Shown here: positions 6,972 through 16,235 of the stretch, in pieces
Layout: each line of letters opens with the position of its first letter
How positions within the stretch are numbered: position 1 is the first letter of the stretch
Assembly (NCBI RefSeq): GCF_902459535.1
Contig: NZ_LR699554.1
Coordinates: 1,364,001-1,428,000, forward strand
DNA length: 64,000 nt
Origin: Paraburkholderia dioscoreae
Lineage (GTDB): Bacteria > Pseudomonadota > Gammaproteobacteria > Burkholderiales > Burkholderiaceae
Reading direction: 5' to 3'
Position numbers and translations under genes: made by a program
Notes under the pieces: generated by a model
Seen by the model: only the letters and a program-made list of their open reading frames with translations
What the model was told of the DNA's origin: nothing
The model's database searches: none

Positions 6972-8459
6972 TCAGCCGCCTGCCGCTTCGCCCGCGTCGG
7001 TAGCCGGCTGGCTCGCGTAGGTTGCGCGCTTTTCCTCGTACATGAGCAGATCGGCGCGCTGCACGCCGGCTTCGAGCCGGTCGCCGCGCTGGCAGGTCGC
7101 CGCGCCCATCGAGAAGCTGAGCGGTGAGCCGGGATAGAACTGATTGTTCAGCTCGATCAGTTGCCTGATCGCATCGACCATTGCGACGCCGCCGCGCTCG
7201 TCCGTGTCCGGCATCAGGATCGCGAATTCGTCTCCGCCAATACGCGCTGCGTGAAACGGCGCCTCGGTCGCTTTGGCGAGCACCTCGCCGGCGCGCCGCA
7301 ACAGCGCGTCGCCCGCGGCGTGGCCGAGTTGATCGTTCACGCGTTTCAAACCGTTCAGGTCCGCCATGATGATCGTGACGGGCCACGGACCCTTGCGCTC
7401 GAGCCGGTTCAGTTCGTCCACGTAGAAGGAGCGGTTGCGCAGCTTGGTCAGCACGTCATGCTTGCCGAGGAACTCGAGGTAGGCTTCGGCCTTCTTGCGC
7501 GCCGTGATGTCCGTGAGCGCCACCAGCACCAGATCCCAGTTCTTTTCATGGCCCGGCAGCACCGAGAATTGCAGGTGCACGTGCACCTCGCTGCCGTCGA
7601 GCGAATAGTTGAGCACTTCGCGCTGCTGGAACAGCTTGCCGTCCCACAGATCGATCAACTGCTCGCGGAAATGCGGCCGCATGTCGTCGCGGAACACATC
7701 GGTCAGGCGCGCCAGCAGCGTTTTCTTGTCTTTGGCCGCGAACATGTCGAGCGTGTGCTGATTCACGTCGAGCACGTGGATTTCCTGCATGCAGCGCTCG
7801 ACGAACTCGGGATGCACGTCGGTGAACACGCGGAAATCGTTGATGCCGGCTGCGCGCGCGTCGTCGAGCAGACGCTTGACCGCGCTGAAATCCTCCACCC
7901 AGAGCGAGACCGGCGAATACTCGAACAGACCGCGCACATACTGCTCGGCGAGCGTCACGCGGTGCCGTGCGCCTTCCAGCTCGGTGATGTCTTCGACCGA
8001 TACCAGTACGCGGTCCCAGCGCGCCTCGTGGCCGGGCAGCACGGCGCCCTTGAGGAGCACATCGAGACGCCTTCCGCCGAGCGTGTAGTTGACCGTCTGG
8101 CTGGTGAACTGCGATTGCCCGGCCCACAACTGGCATAGCTCTTCGAGGTGGGTCTTGAGCATGTCGTCGCGGAATACCGAGGCGAGATTGCCGTTGAGCG
8201 CCTCGAAATCGGCCGCCTCGAATTGCGTCAGGGTCTTCTGATTGACCTTGATGACGCGAATGCTATGCGCGCATTGCGCGACGCAGTCCGGATTGGCGGC
8301 GAAATGCGCGCGCAGATCGGTCACGCCGTTGGCCCGCCATGCCTCGAACAGTGCGCGCACGCCGCTGAAGTCTTCGAGCCAGAGCGAGACGGGCGCCAGT
8401 TCGAACATCTCGGAATCGTCGTTGGCGGGCGCGGGGCCGCGCGGGAGGATGTCCAGCAT
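6972..8459 (-). CDS. Diguanylate cyclase with two tandem PAS-like sensor domains
   Basis: A 495-residue cytoplasmic protein without membrane segments. Residues about 19-159 and 179-322 are two clearly homologous sensor modules sharing VSLW-EDFS, VFRDDM and VLPGHE, each ending in the (D)IT motif that closes PAS domains. Residues about 330-490 are a GGDEF domain with an intact GGDEF at 408-412, so it should make cyclic di-GMP. The usual inhibitory RxxD site five residues before the motif reads EAPF, so product inhibition through that site is not expected. The signal is unknown. It may bear on the exopolysaccharide locus downstream, since c-di-GMP often controls such loci, but this is inference. 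Confidence 0.92.
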   Translation of the reverse strand: MLDILPRGPAPANDDSEMFELAPVSLWLEDFSGVRALFEAWRANGVTDLRAHFAANPDCVAQCAHSIRVIKVNQKTLTQFEAADFEALNGNLASVFRDDMLKTHLEELCQLWAGQSQFTSQTVNYTLGGRRLDVLLKGAVLPGHEARWDRVLVSVEDITELEGARHRVTLAEQYVRGLFEYSPVSLWVEDFSAVKRLLDDARAAGINDFRVFTDVHPEFVERCMQEIHVLDVNQHTLDMFAAKDKKTLLARLTDVFRDDMRPHFREQLIDLWDGKLFQQREVLNYSLDGSEVHVHLQFSVLPGHEKNWDLVLVALTDITARKKAEAYLEFLGKHDVLTKLRNRSFYVDELNRLERKGPWPVTIIMADLNGLKRVNDQLGHAAGDALLRRAGEVLAKATEAPFHAARIGGDEFAILMPDTDERGGVAMVDAIRQLIELNNQFYPGSPLSFSMGAATCQRGDRLEAGVQRADLLMYEEKRATYASQPATDAGEAAGG

Positions 8460-8737
8460 GGAGTTCTCGAAATCGGAAGTGCCGCTATTTTAAAGCGGGT
8501 TGGGCCACGGCTGAAAAGAAAGACCGGCTACGCCTCATTTTCGCTGCGGCCATTCAGCAAGATAACGGCAAGCTTTCGACGGACTTGAGGCGCGTCGGGC
8601 CTTCGCCAGGCCTGTTCCGGAACCTGCGAGACTGGGCGTCCGAGCCCTCCGGACGGCCGCCAGCACGCCTTTGCGAGCCTTGCTACACTGGCCTGAAACC
8701 CGCCCCGTCCATTCACGTTGCCGATAAAAGCGCCATC

Positions 8738-9670
8738 ATGAAGCCATCCCTTCTGGTCCTGATCCATTTGAACGATGCAAGCCGCGCCAGTATCGAGGCG
8801 GCGTTCGAGGTCATCTACGCCCCCGATGCCGCCCAGCGATCCGCCGCGATCGATGCACACGGCCAGACGATTCGCGCGGTGCTGACCAACGGCACGACCG
8901 GACTTACCGCGGCGGAAATCGACCGCATGCCGCAGTTGGGACTGGTCAGCGCACTAGGCGCCGGCTATGAAAACCTCGCCGTCGACCACGCCCGTTCGCG
9001 CGATATCGTGCTCGTCAACGGCGCGGGCACCAACGACGATTGCGTCGCCGACCATGCGTTCGCCTTGCTGCTCGCAGTGGTGCGCGACGTGCCGCAACTC
9101 GATCAGGCCACCCGCGAAGGCGTCTGGCGAGATACGCTGCCCATGCGCCCGAACGTGTCCGGCAAGCGTCTCGGCATTGTCGGGCTCGGCAATATCGGCA
9201 CCAAGGTCGCGCGCCGCGGCGCCGGTTTCGACATGGAGATCGGCTATCACAACCGTAAGCCGCGTGAAGGCTCGCCGCACAAGTACTTCGACAACGTGGA
9301 AGCGCTCGCGCGCTGGAGCGACTTTCTGATGGTGGCAACGCCGGGCGGTGCGAGTACGCGTCACCTGATCGGCCAGGCAGTGTTCGAGGCGCTCGGTTCG
9401 CAGGGCTTCGTGGTCAACGTTTCGCGCGGCAGCGTGCTCGACACGGCGGCGCTCGCGCAGGCGCTCACGGCGGGCACGATTGCCGGCGCGGGGCTCGACG
9501 TCTACGAGGGCGAGCCGAATCCTCCCGAGGCGTTGCTGAAACTGCGCAACGTGGTGTTGACCCCGCATGTGGGCGGCCGTTCACCGGAAGCGATCACGGC
9601 CTCGGTCGACAATTTCCTCTGCAATGCCAGCCGGTATTTTGCGGGTGAAGCGGTGTTGACGCCGATCTGA
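8738..9670 (+). CDS. D-isomer specific 2-hydroxyacid dehydrogenase (glyoxylate/hydroxypyruvate reductase type)
   Basis: A 310-residue NAD(P)-dependent oxidoreductase. The Rossmann motif GLGNIGTKVARRG lies near residue 152. The catalytic Arg is in VNVSRGSVLD, the Glu in DVYEGEP and the His in LTPHVGGRS, completing the Arg-Glu-His triad. The start ATG at 8738 gives the usual length; the upstream open frame from 8585 adds nothing recognisable. It reduces 2-oxoacids such as glyoxylate or hydroxypyruvate in the cytoplasm. It is a single gene, apparently unconnected to its neighbours. Confidence 0.9.
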   Translation: MKPSLLVLIHLNDASRASIEAAFEVIYAPDAAQRSAAIDAHGQTIRAVLTNGTTGLTAAEIDRMPQLGLVSALGAGYENLAVDHARSRDIVLVNGAGTNDDCVADHAFALLLAVVRDVPQLDQATREGVWRDTLPMRPNVSGKRLGIVGLGNIGTKVARRGAGFDMEIGYHNRKPREGSPHKYFDNVEALARWSDFLMVATPGGASTRHLIGQAVFEALGSQGFVVNVSRGSVLDTAALAQALTAGTIAGAGLDVYEGEPNPPEALLKLRNVVLTPHVGGRSPEAITASVDNFLCNASRYFAGEAVLTPI

Positions 9671-9937
9671 CGTCAACCGGCGCTCACGCGTTCATGCGTT
9701 TTGCCATGTAGCGCCAGCTCGTTGACGAACGGGAACGCGCCGGCTTCCACGCCGGGCGCAGCCGCTGCCTCGCGCGAAGCGCGGGCCGACACTCCACTGA
9801 AAGGCAACCGAAACTATCGGCACGGCGGATACTTTCTGTCGAGAATGGCGATTTCCATTGCGAGGCTGCGGCGAATAGGATGGGCGATACCGCATCATCA
9901 TCGCTTCGACACACCGGAGCAGCGACGGAGATCCCGC

Positions 9938-12862
9938 ATGGAACACCACGCCCGCACACAGAACGAACGGCTCGATGTCAAGACAACCACCTGCTACATG
10001 TGCGCCTGCCGTTGCGGTATCCGTGTCCATCTGCGGGAAGGCGAGGTGCGCTACATCGACGGCAATCCGGAGCATCCGCTCAATCAGGGGGTGATCTGCG
10101 CGAAGGGCGCGTCCGGCATCATGAAGCAGTACTCACCTGCGCGCCTGACCCAGCCGTTGATGCGCAAGCCGGACGCGGAGCGGGGCAGCGCGCAGTTCGA
10201 GCCGGTGTCGTGGGAATACGCGTTCGACGTGCTCGAAAAGCGCCTTGGCGCGATTCGCGCCTCGGACCCGAAGAAATTCGCGCTCTTTACCGGCCGCGAT
10301 CAGATGCAGGCGCTGACCGGGCTCTTCGCCAAACAGTTCGGTACACCTAATTATGCGGCGCACGGCGGCTTTTGCTCGGCCAATATGGCGGCCGGCATGA
10401 TCTATACGATCGGCGGATCGTTCTGGGAATTCGGCGGCCCGGATCTCGACAGCGCGAAGCTCTTCTTCATGATCGGTACGGCGGAAGACCATCATTCGAA
10501 TCCGCTGAAGATCGCTATTTCGAAGTTCAAGCGAGCGGGCGGCCGCTTCATTGCAATCAATCCGATCCGCACCGGCTACGCCGCGATCGCCGACGAATGG
10601 GTGCCGATCAAACCCGGCACGGACGGCGCGCTGTTCATGGCGTTTTTGCACGAACTGATTGCCGCGGACGCGTGGGATCACGAGTTCGTGCGCCGCTATA
10701 CCAACGCGGCGGAACTGGTCGATCTTGACGAAGCGAGTGAGAACTTCGGCCTGTTCGTGCGCGATCCCGAGCGGCCGGTCGGCAATCCGCTGTTTCCGCA
10801 GAATCATCTCTGGTGGGACGCGGACGCCGCGCGCGCCGTGCCGCATCACACGCCGGGCGTCAATCCGGCGCTAGACGGACGCTTTACGCTCGACGACGGT
10901 ACGCCGGTCACGCCGTCGTTCGCCTTGCTGCGCGAACGCGTGGCCGATTGCACGCCCGAGTGGGCCGCCGCGATCACCGGCATTCCGGCGGACACGATTC
11001 GCCGCCTCGCGGGTGAAATGATCCAGACGAGCCGCGACCACCGCATCACGTTGCCGATCCGCTGGACCGACGCGTGGGGCGAGACGCACGAAACGGTCAC
11101 CGGCAACCCGGTCGCCTTTCATGCCATGCGCGGCCTCGCGGCGCACTCCAACGGCTTCCAGTCGATCCGCGCGCTCGCCGTTCTGATGTCGCTGCTCGGC
11201 ACGATCGACCGCCCCGGCGGCTTTCGTCACAAGTCGCCGTTTCCGCGTGCGGTGCCGCCGTCGGCGAAACCGCCGAACAGCCCCGACGCCGTCAAGCCGA
11301 ACACGCCGCTCGCCACCGGTCCGCTCGGCTGGCCCGCAGCACCCGAGGATCTGTTCATCGACGATCAGGGCGGCCCGGTGCGGATCGATAAGGCTTTCTC
11401 GTGGGAATACCCGCTCGCCGTTCATGGCGTGATGCACAGCGTGATTACCAACGCGTGGCGCGGCGACCCGTATCCGATCGATACGCTGATGATCTTCATG
11501 GCCAACATGGCGTGGAATTCGTCGATGAACACGATGAAAGTGCGCGAGATGCTCGCCGACAGGCACGAGAGCGGCGAGTACAAGATTCCGTTTCTGGTGG
11601 TGTGCGACGCTTTCCAGTCGGAGATGACGGCATTCGCCGATCTGATCCTGCCCGACACGACCTATCTGGAAAGGCACGACGCGATGTCCATGCTCGACCG
11701 ACCGATCTCCGAATTCGACGGACCGGTGGATTCGGTGCGGGTGCCGGTCGTGCCGCCCACCGGCGAATGCAAGCCGTTCCAGGAAGTGCTGATCGAACTG
11801 GCGTCGCGTCTGAAGTTGCCGGCCTTCACGACCGCCGATGGCGCGCGGCGCTTTCGCGACTATCCCGACTTTGTCGTCAATTTCACGACCTCACCGGATT
11901 CCGGCGTGGGTTTCCTGATCGGCTGGCGCGGCAAGGACGGCGGCAAGGCGCTAGTGGGCGAGCCTAATCCGAAGCAATGGGAGCAGTACGCGAAGAACAA
12001 CTGCGTGTTCCATTACCCGCTGCCCGAGACGCTGCAATACATGCGCAACTGCAACGGACCGTATCTCGAGTGGGCGGTCAGGAACGGTTTTCGCAAGTTC
12101 GGCGAGCCGATCCTGATCCAGCTCTATTCCGATGTGATGCAGAAGTTCAGACTCGCCGCGCAAGGGCGCACGAGCGGCAGTCAGCCGCCGGATCACCTGC
12201 GCGCGCGCGTTGAAAAGTACTTCGATCCGCTGCCGTTCTGGTACGCGCCGCTCGAAAGCGCGGCCACGGACCTCGCGCGCTTTCCGCTCGCCGCCGTGAC
12301 GCAACGGCCGATGGCGATGTACCACTCGTGGGACTCGCAGAACGCATGGCTGCGGCAGATTCATGGCGAGAACTATCTCTACATGAATCCGCTGATGGCG
12401 GCCGAGAACGGTATTGCCGACGGCAGCTGGATCTACGCCGAATCGCAATGGGGCCGCGTGCGTTGCATGGCGCGCTTCAGTGAAACCGTCGAGCCGGGCA
12501 CCGTATGGACGTGGAATGCGATCGGCAAGGCATCGGGCGCGTGGAATCTCGGCCCCGGCGCGAATGAATCGCAACGTGGTTTCCTGCTCAATCACCTGAT
12601 CACCGACGAGTTGCCCGGCCGCGATCACGATGTGGCGAGCCGCATGTCGAATTCCGATCCGGTGACGGGCCAGGCCGCCTGGTACGACGTGCGCGTGCGC
12701 ATCTATCCGGCGGAAGCCGACGCGCGGCACACGCTGCCGCAGTTCGCTGCAATGCCCGCCGTGCCGGGTGAAAACGGTGTGATCTCGCGCATCGTGCAAA
12801 CCTACTTCGCGGGACGAGGGGAATTCGCGGCGCGGCTGCGCGGCGCGACGGGACGCAAATAG
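9938..12862 (+). CDS. soeA: Molybdopterin oxidoreductase catalytic subunit, probable cytoplasmic sulfite dehydrogenase SoeA
   Basis: A 974-residue DMSO-reductase family enzyme. Its [4Fe-4S] motif uses C19, C22, C26 and C54, and the molybdenum-ligand position is Cys146 in HGGFCSANM. The dinucleotide-binding domain closes the protein at about 810-960. No Tat signal precedes the Fe-S motif, so it faces the cytoplasm. With the following four-cluster ferredoxin and DmsC-like anchor this matches SoeABC, which oxidises sulfite from taurine or sulfur oxidation. A polysulfide/DMSO reductase-like role is the alternative, but those catalytic subunits are normally exported. The start ATG at 9938 has a GGAG site in front. 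Specificity is inferred from domain order and location, not from substrate residues. Confidence 0.82.
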   Translation: MEHHARTQNERLDVKTTTCYMCACRCGIRVHLREGEVRYIDGNPEHPLNQGVICAKGASGIMKQYSPARLTQPLMRKPDAERGSAQFEPVSWEYAFDVLEKRLGAIRASDPKKFALFTGRDQMQALTGLFAKQFGTPNYAAHGGFCSANMAAGMIYTIGGSFWEFGGPDLDSAKLFFMIGTAEDHHSNPLKIAISKFKRAGGRFIAINPIRTGYAAIADEWVPIKPGTDGALFMAFLHELIAADAWDHEFVRRYTNAAELVDLDEASENFGLFVRDPERPVGNPLFPQNHLWWDADAARAVPHHTPGVNPALDGRFTLDDGTPVTPSFALLRERVADCTPEWAAAITGIPADTIRRLAGEMIQTSRDHRITLPIRWTDAWGETHETVTGNPVAFHAMRGLAAHSNGFQSIRALAVLMSLLGTIDRPGGFRHKSPFPRAVPPSAKPPNSPDAVKPNTPLATGPLGWPAAPEDLFIDDQGGPVRIDKAFSWEYPLAVHGVMHSVITNAWRGDPYPIDTLMIFMANMAWNSSMNTMKVREMLADRHESGEYKIPFLVVCDAFQSEMTAFADLILPDTTYLERHDAMSMLDRPISEFDGPVDSVRVPVVPPTGECKPFQEVLIELASRLKLPAFTTADGARRFRDYPDFVVNFTTSPDSGVGFLIGWRGKDGGKALVGEPNPKQWEQYAKNNCVFHYPLPETLQYMRNCNGPYLEWAVRNGFRKFGEPILIQLYSDVMQKFRLAAQGRTSGSQPPDHLRARVEKYFDPLPFWYAPLESAATDLARFPLAAVTQRPMAMYHSWDSQNAWLRQIHGENYLYMNPLMAAENGIADGSWIYAESQWGRVRCMARFSETVEPGTVWTWNAIGKASGAWNLGPGANESQRGFLLNHLITDELPGRDHDVASRMSNSDPVTGQAAWYDVRVRIYPAEADARHTLPQFAAMPAVPGENGVISRIVQTYFAGRGEFAARLRGATGRK

Positions 12863-12887
12863 CACAGAGAGCCGCAAGGAGCATTTG

Positions 12888-13643
12888 ATGACGCAGATGG
12901 CATTGGTGATCGATCTGAACGTATGCGTGGGGTGCCATGCGTGCGTGACGAGTTGCAAGGAGTGGAATACGTCGGGCGAATCGGGCAGTCTCGCCGATCT
13001 GAATCCGTACGACGCGGATCCCTCCGGTACCTTTTTCAACCGGGTGCAGAGCTTCGAGGCCGGCAGTTTCCCCAACGCAGAGACGATCCATTTTCCGAAG
13101 TCGTGTCTGCACTGCGAGGATCCGCCCTGCGTACCGGTCTGTCCGACCGGTGCGAGCTACAAGCGCAAGGAAGACGGGCTCGTGCTGGTGGACTTCGACC
13201 GCTGCATCGGCTGCAAGTACTGCGCGTGGGCATGTCCCTACGGCGCGCGCGAACTCGACGAAAGCCGCAAGGAGATGACGAAGTGCACCCTATGTGTGGA
13301 TCGTATTCACGATGAAAACCTGTCCGAGCGAGACCGGCAGCCTGCCTGTGTGCTCGCATGCCCGACCTCGGCGCGGCTGTTCGGCGATATTCACGATCCG
13401 GAGTCGGTGGTGTCGAAGGCTATCGAAGAGCGCGGCGGCTACCAGTTGATGCCTGAGTGGAATACGCGGCCGGCGAATCACTATCTGCCGCGTGTACCCA
13501 CCGAGGCTGCGGGATGCGGTAGCGGTTCGTGCTCGTGCAAATCGTCCGGCTCGATGTCGGAGCCGGCCCAGTCGCCGGAATCGCTCGACGCGCAACTCGA
13601 GCGCGGTGAACTGCGTCTTGCGTCGATGGCGACGCGCATCTAA
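12888..13643 (+). CDS. soeB: Four-cluster [4Fe-4S] ferredoxin subunit, probable SoeB
   Basis: A 251-residue electron-transfer subunit with four Cys groups: CVGCHACVTSC, CLHCEDPPCVPVCP, CIGCKYCAWACP and CTLC with a later CVLACP, the pattern of DmsB/PsrB/SoeB proteins carrying four [4Fe-4S] clusters. The C-terminus has an extra short Cys run (CGSGSCSC) that is not cluster-like. The ATG at 12888 sits behind AAGGAG, 25 bases after the catalytic subunit stop. It should shuttle electrons from the molybdenum subunit to the membrane anchor on the cytoplasmic side. Confidence 0.88.
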   Translation: MTQMALVIDLNVCVGCHACVTSCKEWNTSGESGSLADLNPYDADPSGTFFNRVQSFEAGSFPNAETIHFPKSCLHCEDPPCVPVCPTGASYKRKEDGLVLVDFDRCIGCKYCAWACPYGARELDESRKEMTKCTLCVDRIHDENLSERDRQPACVLACPTSARLFGDIHDPESVVSKAIEERGGYQLMPEWNTRPANHYLPRVPTEAAGCGSGSCSCKSSGSMSEPAQSPESLDAQLERGELRLASMATRI

Positions 13644-13661
13644 AAACCATAGGACTTCACG

Positions 13662-14612
13662 ATGAATCCCGCATTCTCCGTGGTTTTTCTGACCACCTTG
13701 AGCGGCGCGGCACAGGGCCTGCTGATCGCGCTCGTCGGCGTGGAAACCGCTGGACATCTCGGCCTGCCAATGTCGCCCGCCGATACGTTCTATATCGCCG
13801 GCGCGGCCGTGTCGGTGATATTGGGCGGACTCGGGCTGCTCGCGTCGTTCTTCCATCTCGGCCATCCCGAACGCGCATGGCGCGCGATCGCTATGTGGCG
13901 CACTTCGTGGCTGTCGCGAGAATGTCTGTGCCTCCCGGCGTTCCTTGCCTGCGCGTTTTTCTATGGCGTCGCGCACTGGTTCGGTTCGCCCTGGTCGCTC
14001 GCGATTGGCTGGCTCGGCGTATTGGCGAGCGCTGTGCTGTTCGTCTGCACGGCGATGATCTACGCGTGTCTGCGTTTTTTGCAGGAGTGGGCCACGCCGC
14101 TCACGCTGGTCAACTTCGCGCTGCTCGGTTGCGCCTCAGGCTTGACGCTGGCGACAGCGTTGAGCGCATGGCTCGCGCATGCGCTGACCGCGTGGCTCGC
14201 CGTCTGCGCATGCGGGTTGACGCTCGCCGGCTGCGCGAGCCGCTCGGCATCGCTCGTGCGCAATGCGCGCTTGCGGCCGAAGTCGACAGTGCAGAGCGCC
14301 ACCGGCATTCGCAATCCGAAGCTGGTGCAGGTGTCGCGCGGCTTTACCGCCGGCGCGTTCAATCTGCGGGAGTTCTTTCATGGCAAATCGGCGGGCACCT
14401 TGCGCGGCGTCAAATGGGGTTTCCTCACCACGGCCTTTGTCGCGCCGATCGTGTTGATGGTGTTGGGGGCGAACCTGCATTCGATCGGCGTGTCGCTCGG
14501 CTTACTGGGCGCGGCGTGTCTTGTGCAATACGTGGGCCTGGTCGCGGAACGCTGGTTTTTCTTTGCCGAAGCGAAGCATCCACAGAATCTCTATTACGCG
14601 AGAGTCGGCTGA
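13662..14612 (+). CDS. soeC: DmsC-family membrane anchor subunit, probable SoeC
   Basis: A 316-residue protein with about eight hydrophobic helices and no cofactor motif. The start MNPAFSVVFLTTLSGAAQGLL and the LGHPERAWRAI segment are typical of the DmsC/SoeC anchor family, which binds the iron-sulfur subunit and exchanges electrons with the quinone pool. It lies 18 bases after the ferredoxin gene in the same operon. Its presence supports a membrane-bound, quinone-linked enzyme whose catalytic part remains in the cytoplasm. Confidence 0.87.
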   Translation: MNPAFSVVFLTTLSGAAQGLLIALVGVETAGHLGLPMSPADTFYIAGAAVSVILGGLGLLASFFHLGHPERAWRAIAMWRTSWLSRECLCLPAFLACAFFYGVAHWFGSPWSLAIGWLGVLASAVLFVCTAMIYACLRFLQEWATPLTLVNFALLGCASGLTLATALSAWLAHALTAWLAVCACGLTLAGCASRSASLVRNARLRPKSTVQSATGIRNPKLVQVSRGFTAGAFNLREFFHGKSAGTLRGVKWGFLTTAFVAPIVLMVLGANLHSIGVSLGLLGAACLVQYVGLVAERWFFFAEAKHPQNLYYARVG

Positions 14613-14617
14613 GGAAT

Positions 14618-14672
14618 GCCTGATTCGATAGAAGCAATTGGTTATGCGATGGCGTGACACCGTGAATCAGGC
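14618..14672. repeat. Nine-base perfect inverted repeat after the SoeABC-like operon
   Basis: GCCTGATTC at 14618-14626 and GAATCAGGC at 14664-14672 are exact reverse complements separated by 37 bases. They start six bases after the anchor-subunit stop. They could form a long-loop hairpin in the 3' end of the mRNA or be two half-sites. No T-run follows, so terminator function is doubtful. Confidence 0.35.
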
Positions 14673-14750
14673 TGGGATGACACGGCGCGTGGACTCTACA
14701 CGTGTTGCTGCGGCGCTTCTCTGCCACAGACGGCCTGATAATCTGGAATC

Positions 14751-14999
14751 TTAAGCGATGGTATGGGAGAGACTGAAAATAATAGTCAATGAGCCCGTCC
14801 TGTCGTACTCAAAGAGCCGCGACTTCACCTTCAGAACGCCGTCGAAGCCGGGTTCGTCGACCCTCATGGTCACGTTGTCTCCAACGAGAGGAAGCAGATG
14901 TACCATCTGCGACCCGGTGGTGCGGTATGTACCAAAACCGCCCGTGTACTCGTACACATACGTCACTTTCTCGTCCATACATGTCCCGTTTGCGTGCAT
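14751..14999 (-). CDS. Small hypothetical beta-rich protein
   Basis: An 82-residue frame (75 residues if the ATG at 14978 is used). Its composition is protein-like: alternating hydrophobic and charged residues (KVTYVYEYTGGFGTYR, GVLKVKSRLFEYD) suggest a small all-beta fold, and the opposite strand is much less plausible. No signal peptide or known motif is seen and I do not recognise the family. It is isolated at the end of the SoeABC-like operon on the opposite strand. Conservation in related genomes would decide whether it is real. Confidence 0.5.
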   Translation of the reverse strand: MHANGTCMDEKVTYVYEYTGGFGTYRTTGSQMVHLLPLVGDNVTMRVDEPGFDGVLKVKSRLFEYDRTGSLTIIFSLSHTIA

Positions 15000-15143
15000 G
15001 AAATTTGCGCTCCGCGATCGTCTCGCGAGCTACCGCCACGTCTGATCTGGTCAATTGAAGGCTGGCAGCGATCGTCTCGCCGCGATCCAATGAGGCATTG
15101 GCAAAAAAACATAAGCCTCATCTGCAGATGAGTCAGGCGGGGA

Positions 15144-15356
15144 TTACCGTACTGAACAGCGATATCGGCCAGCGTGCCGAACTGCGCACGTCCGCTCGAG
15201 CCGCGCGATGCGCATGCCGGCCGCGGTCATAGCTTCGGCGGCTGTCCACAATAGATACGTTTTCACCTCGACCTCGATTTGAGCGTCGGCGATTTCTATA
15301 TCGGAGGCGTGAATTGAGAGCCCGGATGCATGCGTACGCAATGTTGGCTTATGCAT
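15144..15356 (-). CDS. Doubtful small ORF of 70 residues
   Basis: The frame is open from 15578 but only the part from the ATG at 15356 has protein-like composition, with an amphipathic segment around residues 15-50. There is no convincing ribosome site and no recognised motif. It may be the remnant of a longer gene, since the whole 15.0-16.2 kb stretch looks eroded. Confidence 0.22.
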   Translation of the reverse strand: MHKPTLRTHASGLSIHASDIEIADAQIEVEVKTYLLWTAAEAMTAAGMRIARLERTCAVRHAGRYRCSVR

Positions 15357-15992
15357 CGTTGACTCTGTCGTGGGAAATCGAATCTGGCGGTTCAGGAAAA
15401 AATGCCTGCCGCCCGAGGGGCGCCAGGCGAAATCGAGGGGCGGGGTTGCTTCAGAGAAGCGCCCCCTCGAAAGACCGAAGCAGAGTTTAATCGGCCGAAG
15501 CAGACGGCGGACGTGCGTGGCGGATTGAGTCAAAATGTTGACTGAACGGGACATGAGAAAGAACCATCCGGGTAGCAACGACTAACACGTAGGACTATGA
15601 TACCGGTCACTAACCGTAGATGGCTCACCGCCTGTCGCTGACGCAGATTGTCGGCATATCCGCTTGCGGGAACCGCATTCGTGGCACGGCGGGTCCATTC
15701 CAGGGAGTCCTGCCATTTCGGCTCCGGCTGCATCGACGACGTCCTATACCTGATTGGCGACAACCGGCACGACAGGCAGGCGGAGAACACATGCCTGGCT
15801 CGTTGCGAGCGGACGTCCGCAGGCCGACTTCACGTATTCATTCAGTTTCAACTGATCAATTTTAATTTAATTTGATGTGGCTTTACATATGGGCAATGAA
15901 CGTCCGCCTGTCCTGGCATCATCGAGCACTACTATATTTCGATGATGAAATTATGTACGTTTGTGATTTGCAAATATCGGATATGAATATGG
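15357..15992. other. Non-coding or eroded stretch, AT-rich towards its right end
   Basis: No frame here is convincing. GC content falls sharply after about 15840, with T/A runs around 15855-15890 and 15940-16000, unlike the surrounding chromosome. This marks the left border of the accessory region that ends at about 47.8 kb. I saw no insertion-sequence terminal repeats or tRNA gene. Confidence 0.4.
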
Positions 15993-16214
15993 CTATTGAA
16001 TAAACGGTTTGTTCAGATGCCCAGCCTTAAGGAATGTCGTTACTAAAACCGGGATTTCCTTGCTCTTCCGTACGTGACCTTGTATTTCGTCTAAAGGATT
16101 GATCATATCCGCCAACATATTGGTCGATTCGGCCATAAAAATACTCCGTAGACCATCCTTATGTACGATCAATCCGGATAAATAATCAGAATCAAAGCAA
16201 GTCGGAACGGACAA
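15993..16214 (-). CDS. Small hypothetical protein, divergent from the first AraC/GATase1 regulator
   Basis: A 73-residue frame with balanced, protein-like composition in an AT-richer stretch. The only start giving full length is TTG at 16214; the first in-frame ATG is at residue 27, and the frame is open further upstream without a start codon to a stop about 45 bases away. It could be a small protein or the truncated 3' part of a lost gene. It lies directly divergent from the regulator at 16236. I recognise no family. Confidence 0.33.
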   Translation of the reverse strand: MSVPTCFDSDYLSGLIVHKDGLRSIFMAESTNMLADMINPLDEIQGHVRKSKEIPVLVTTFLKAGHLNKPFIQ

Positions 16215-16235
16215 CCAATTTCCGGGGAAAATCTG

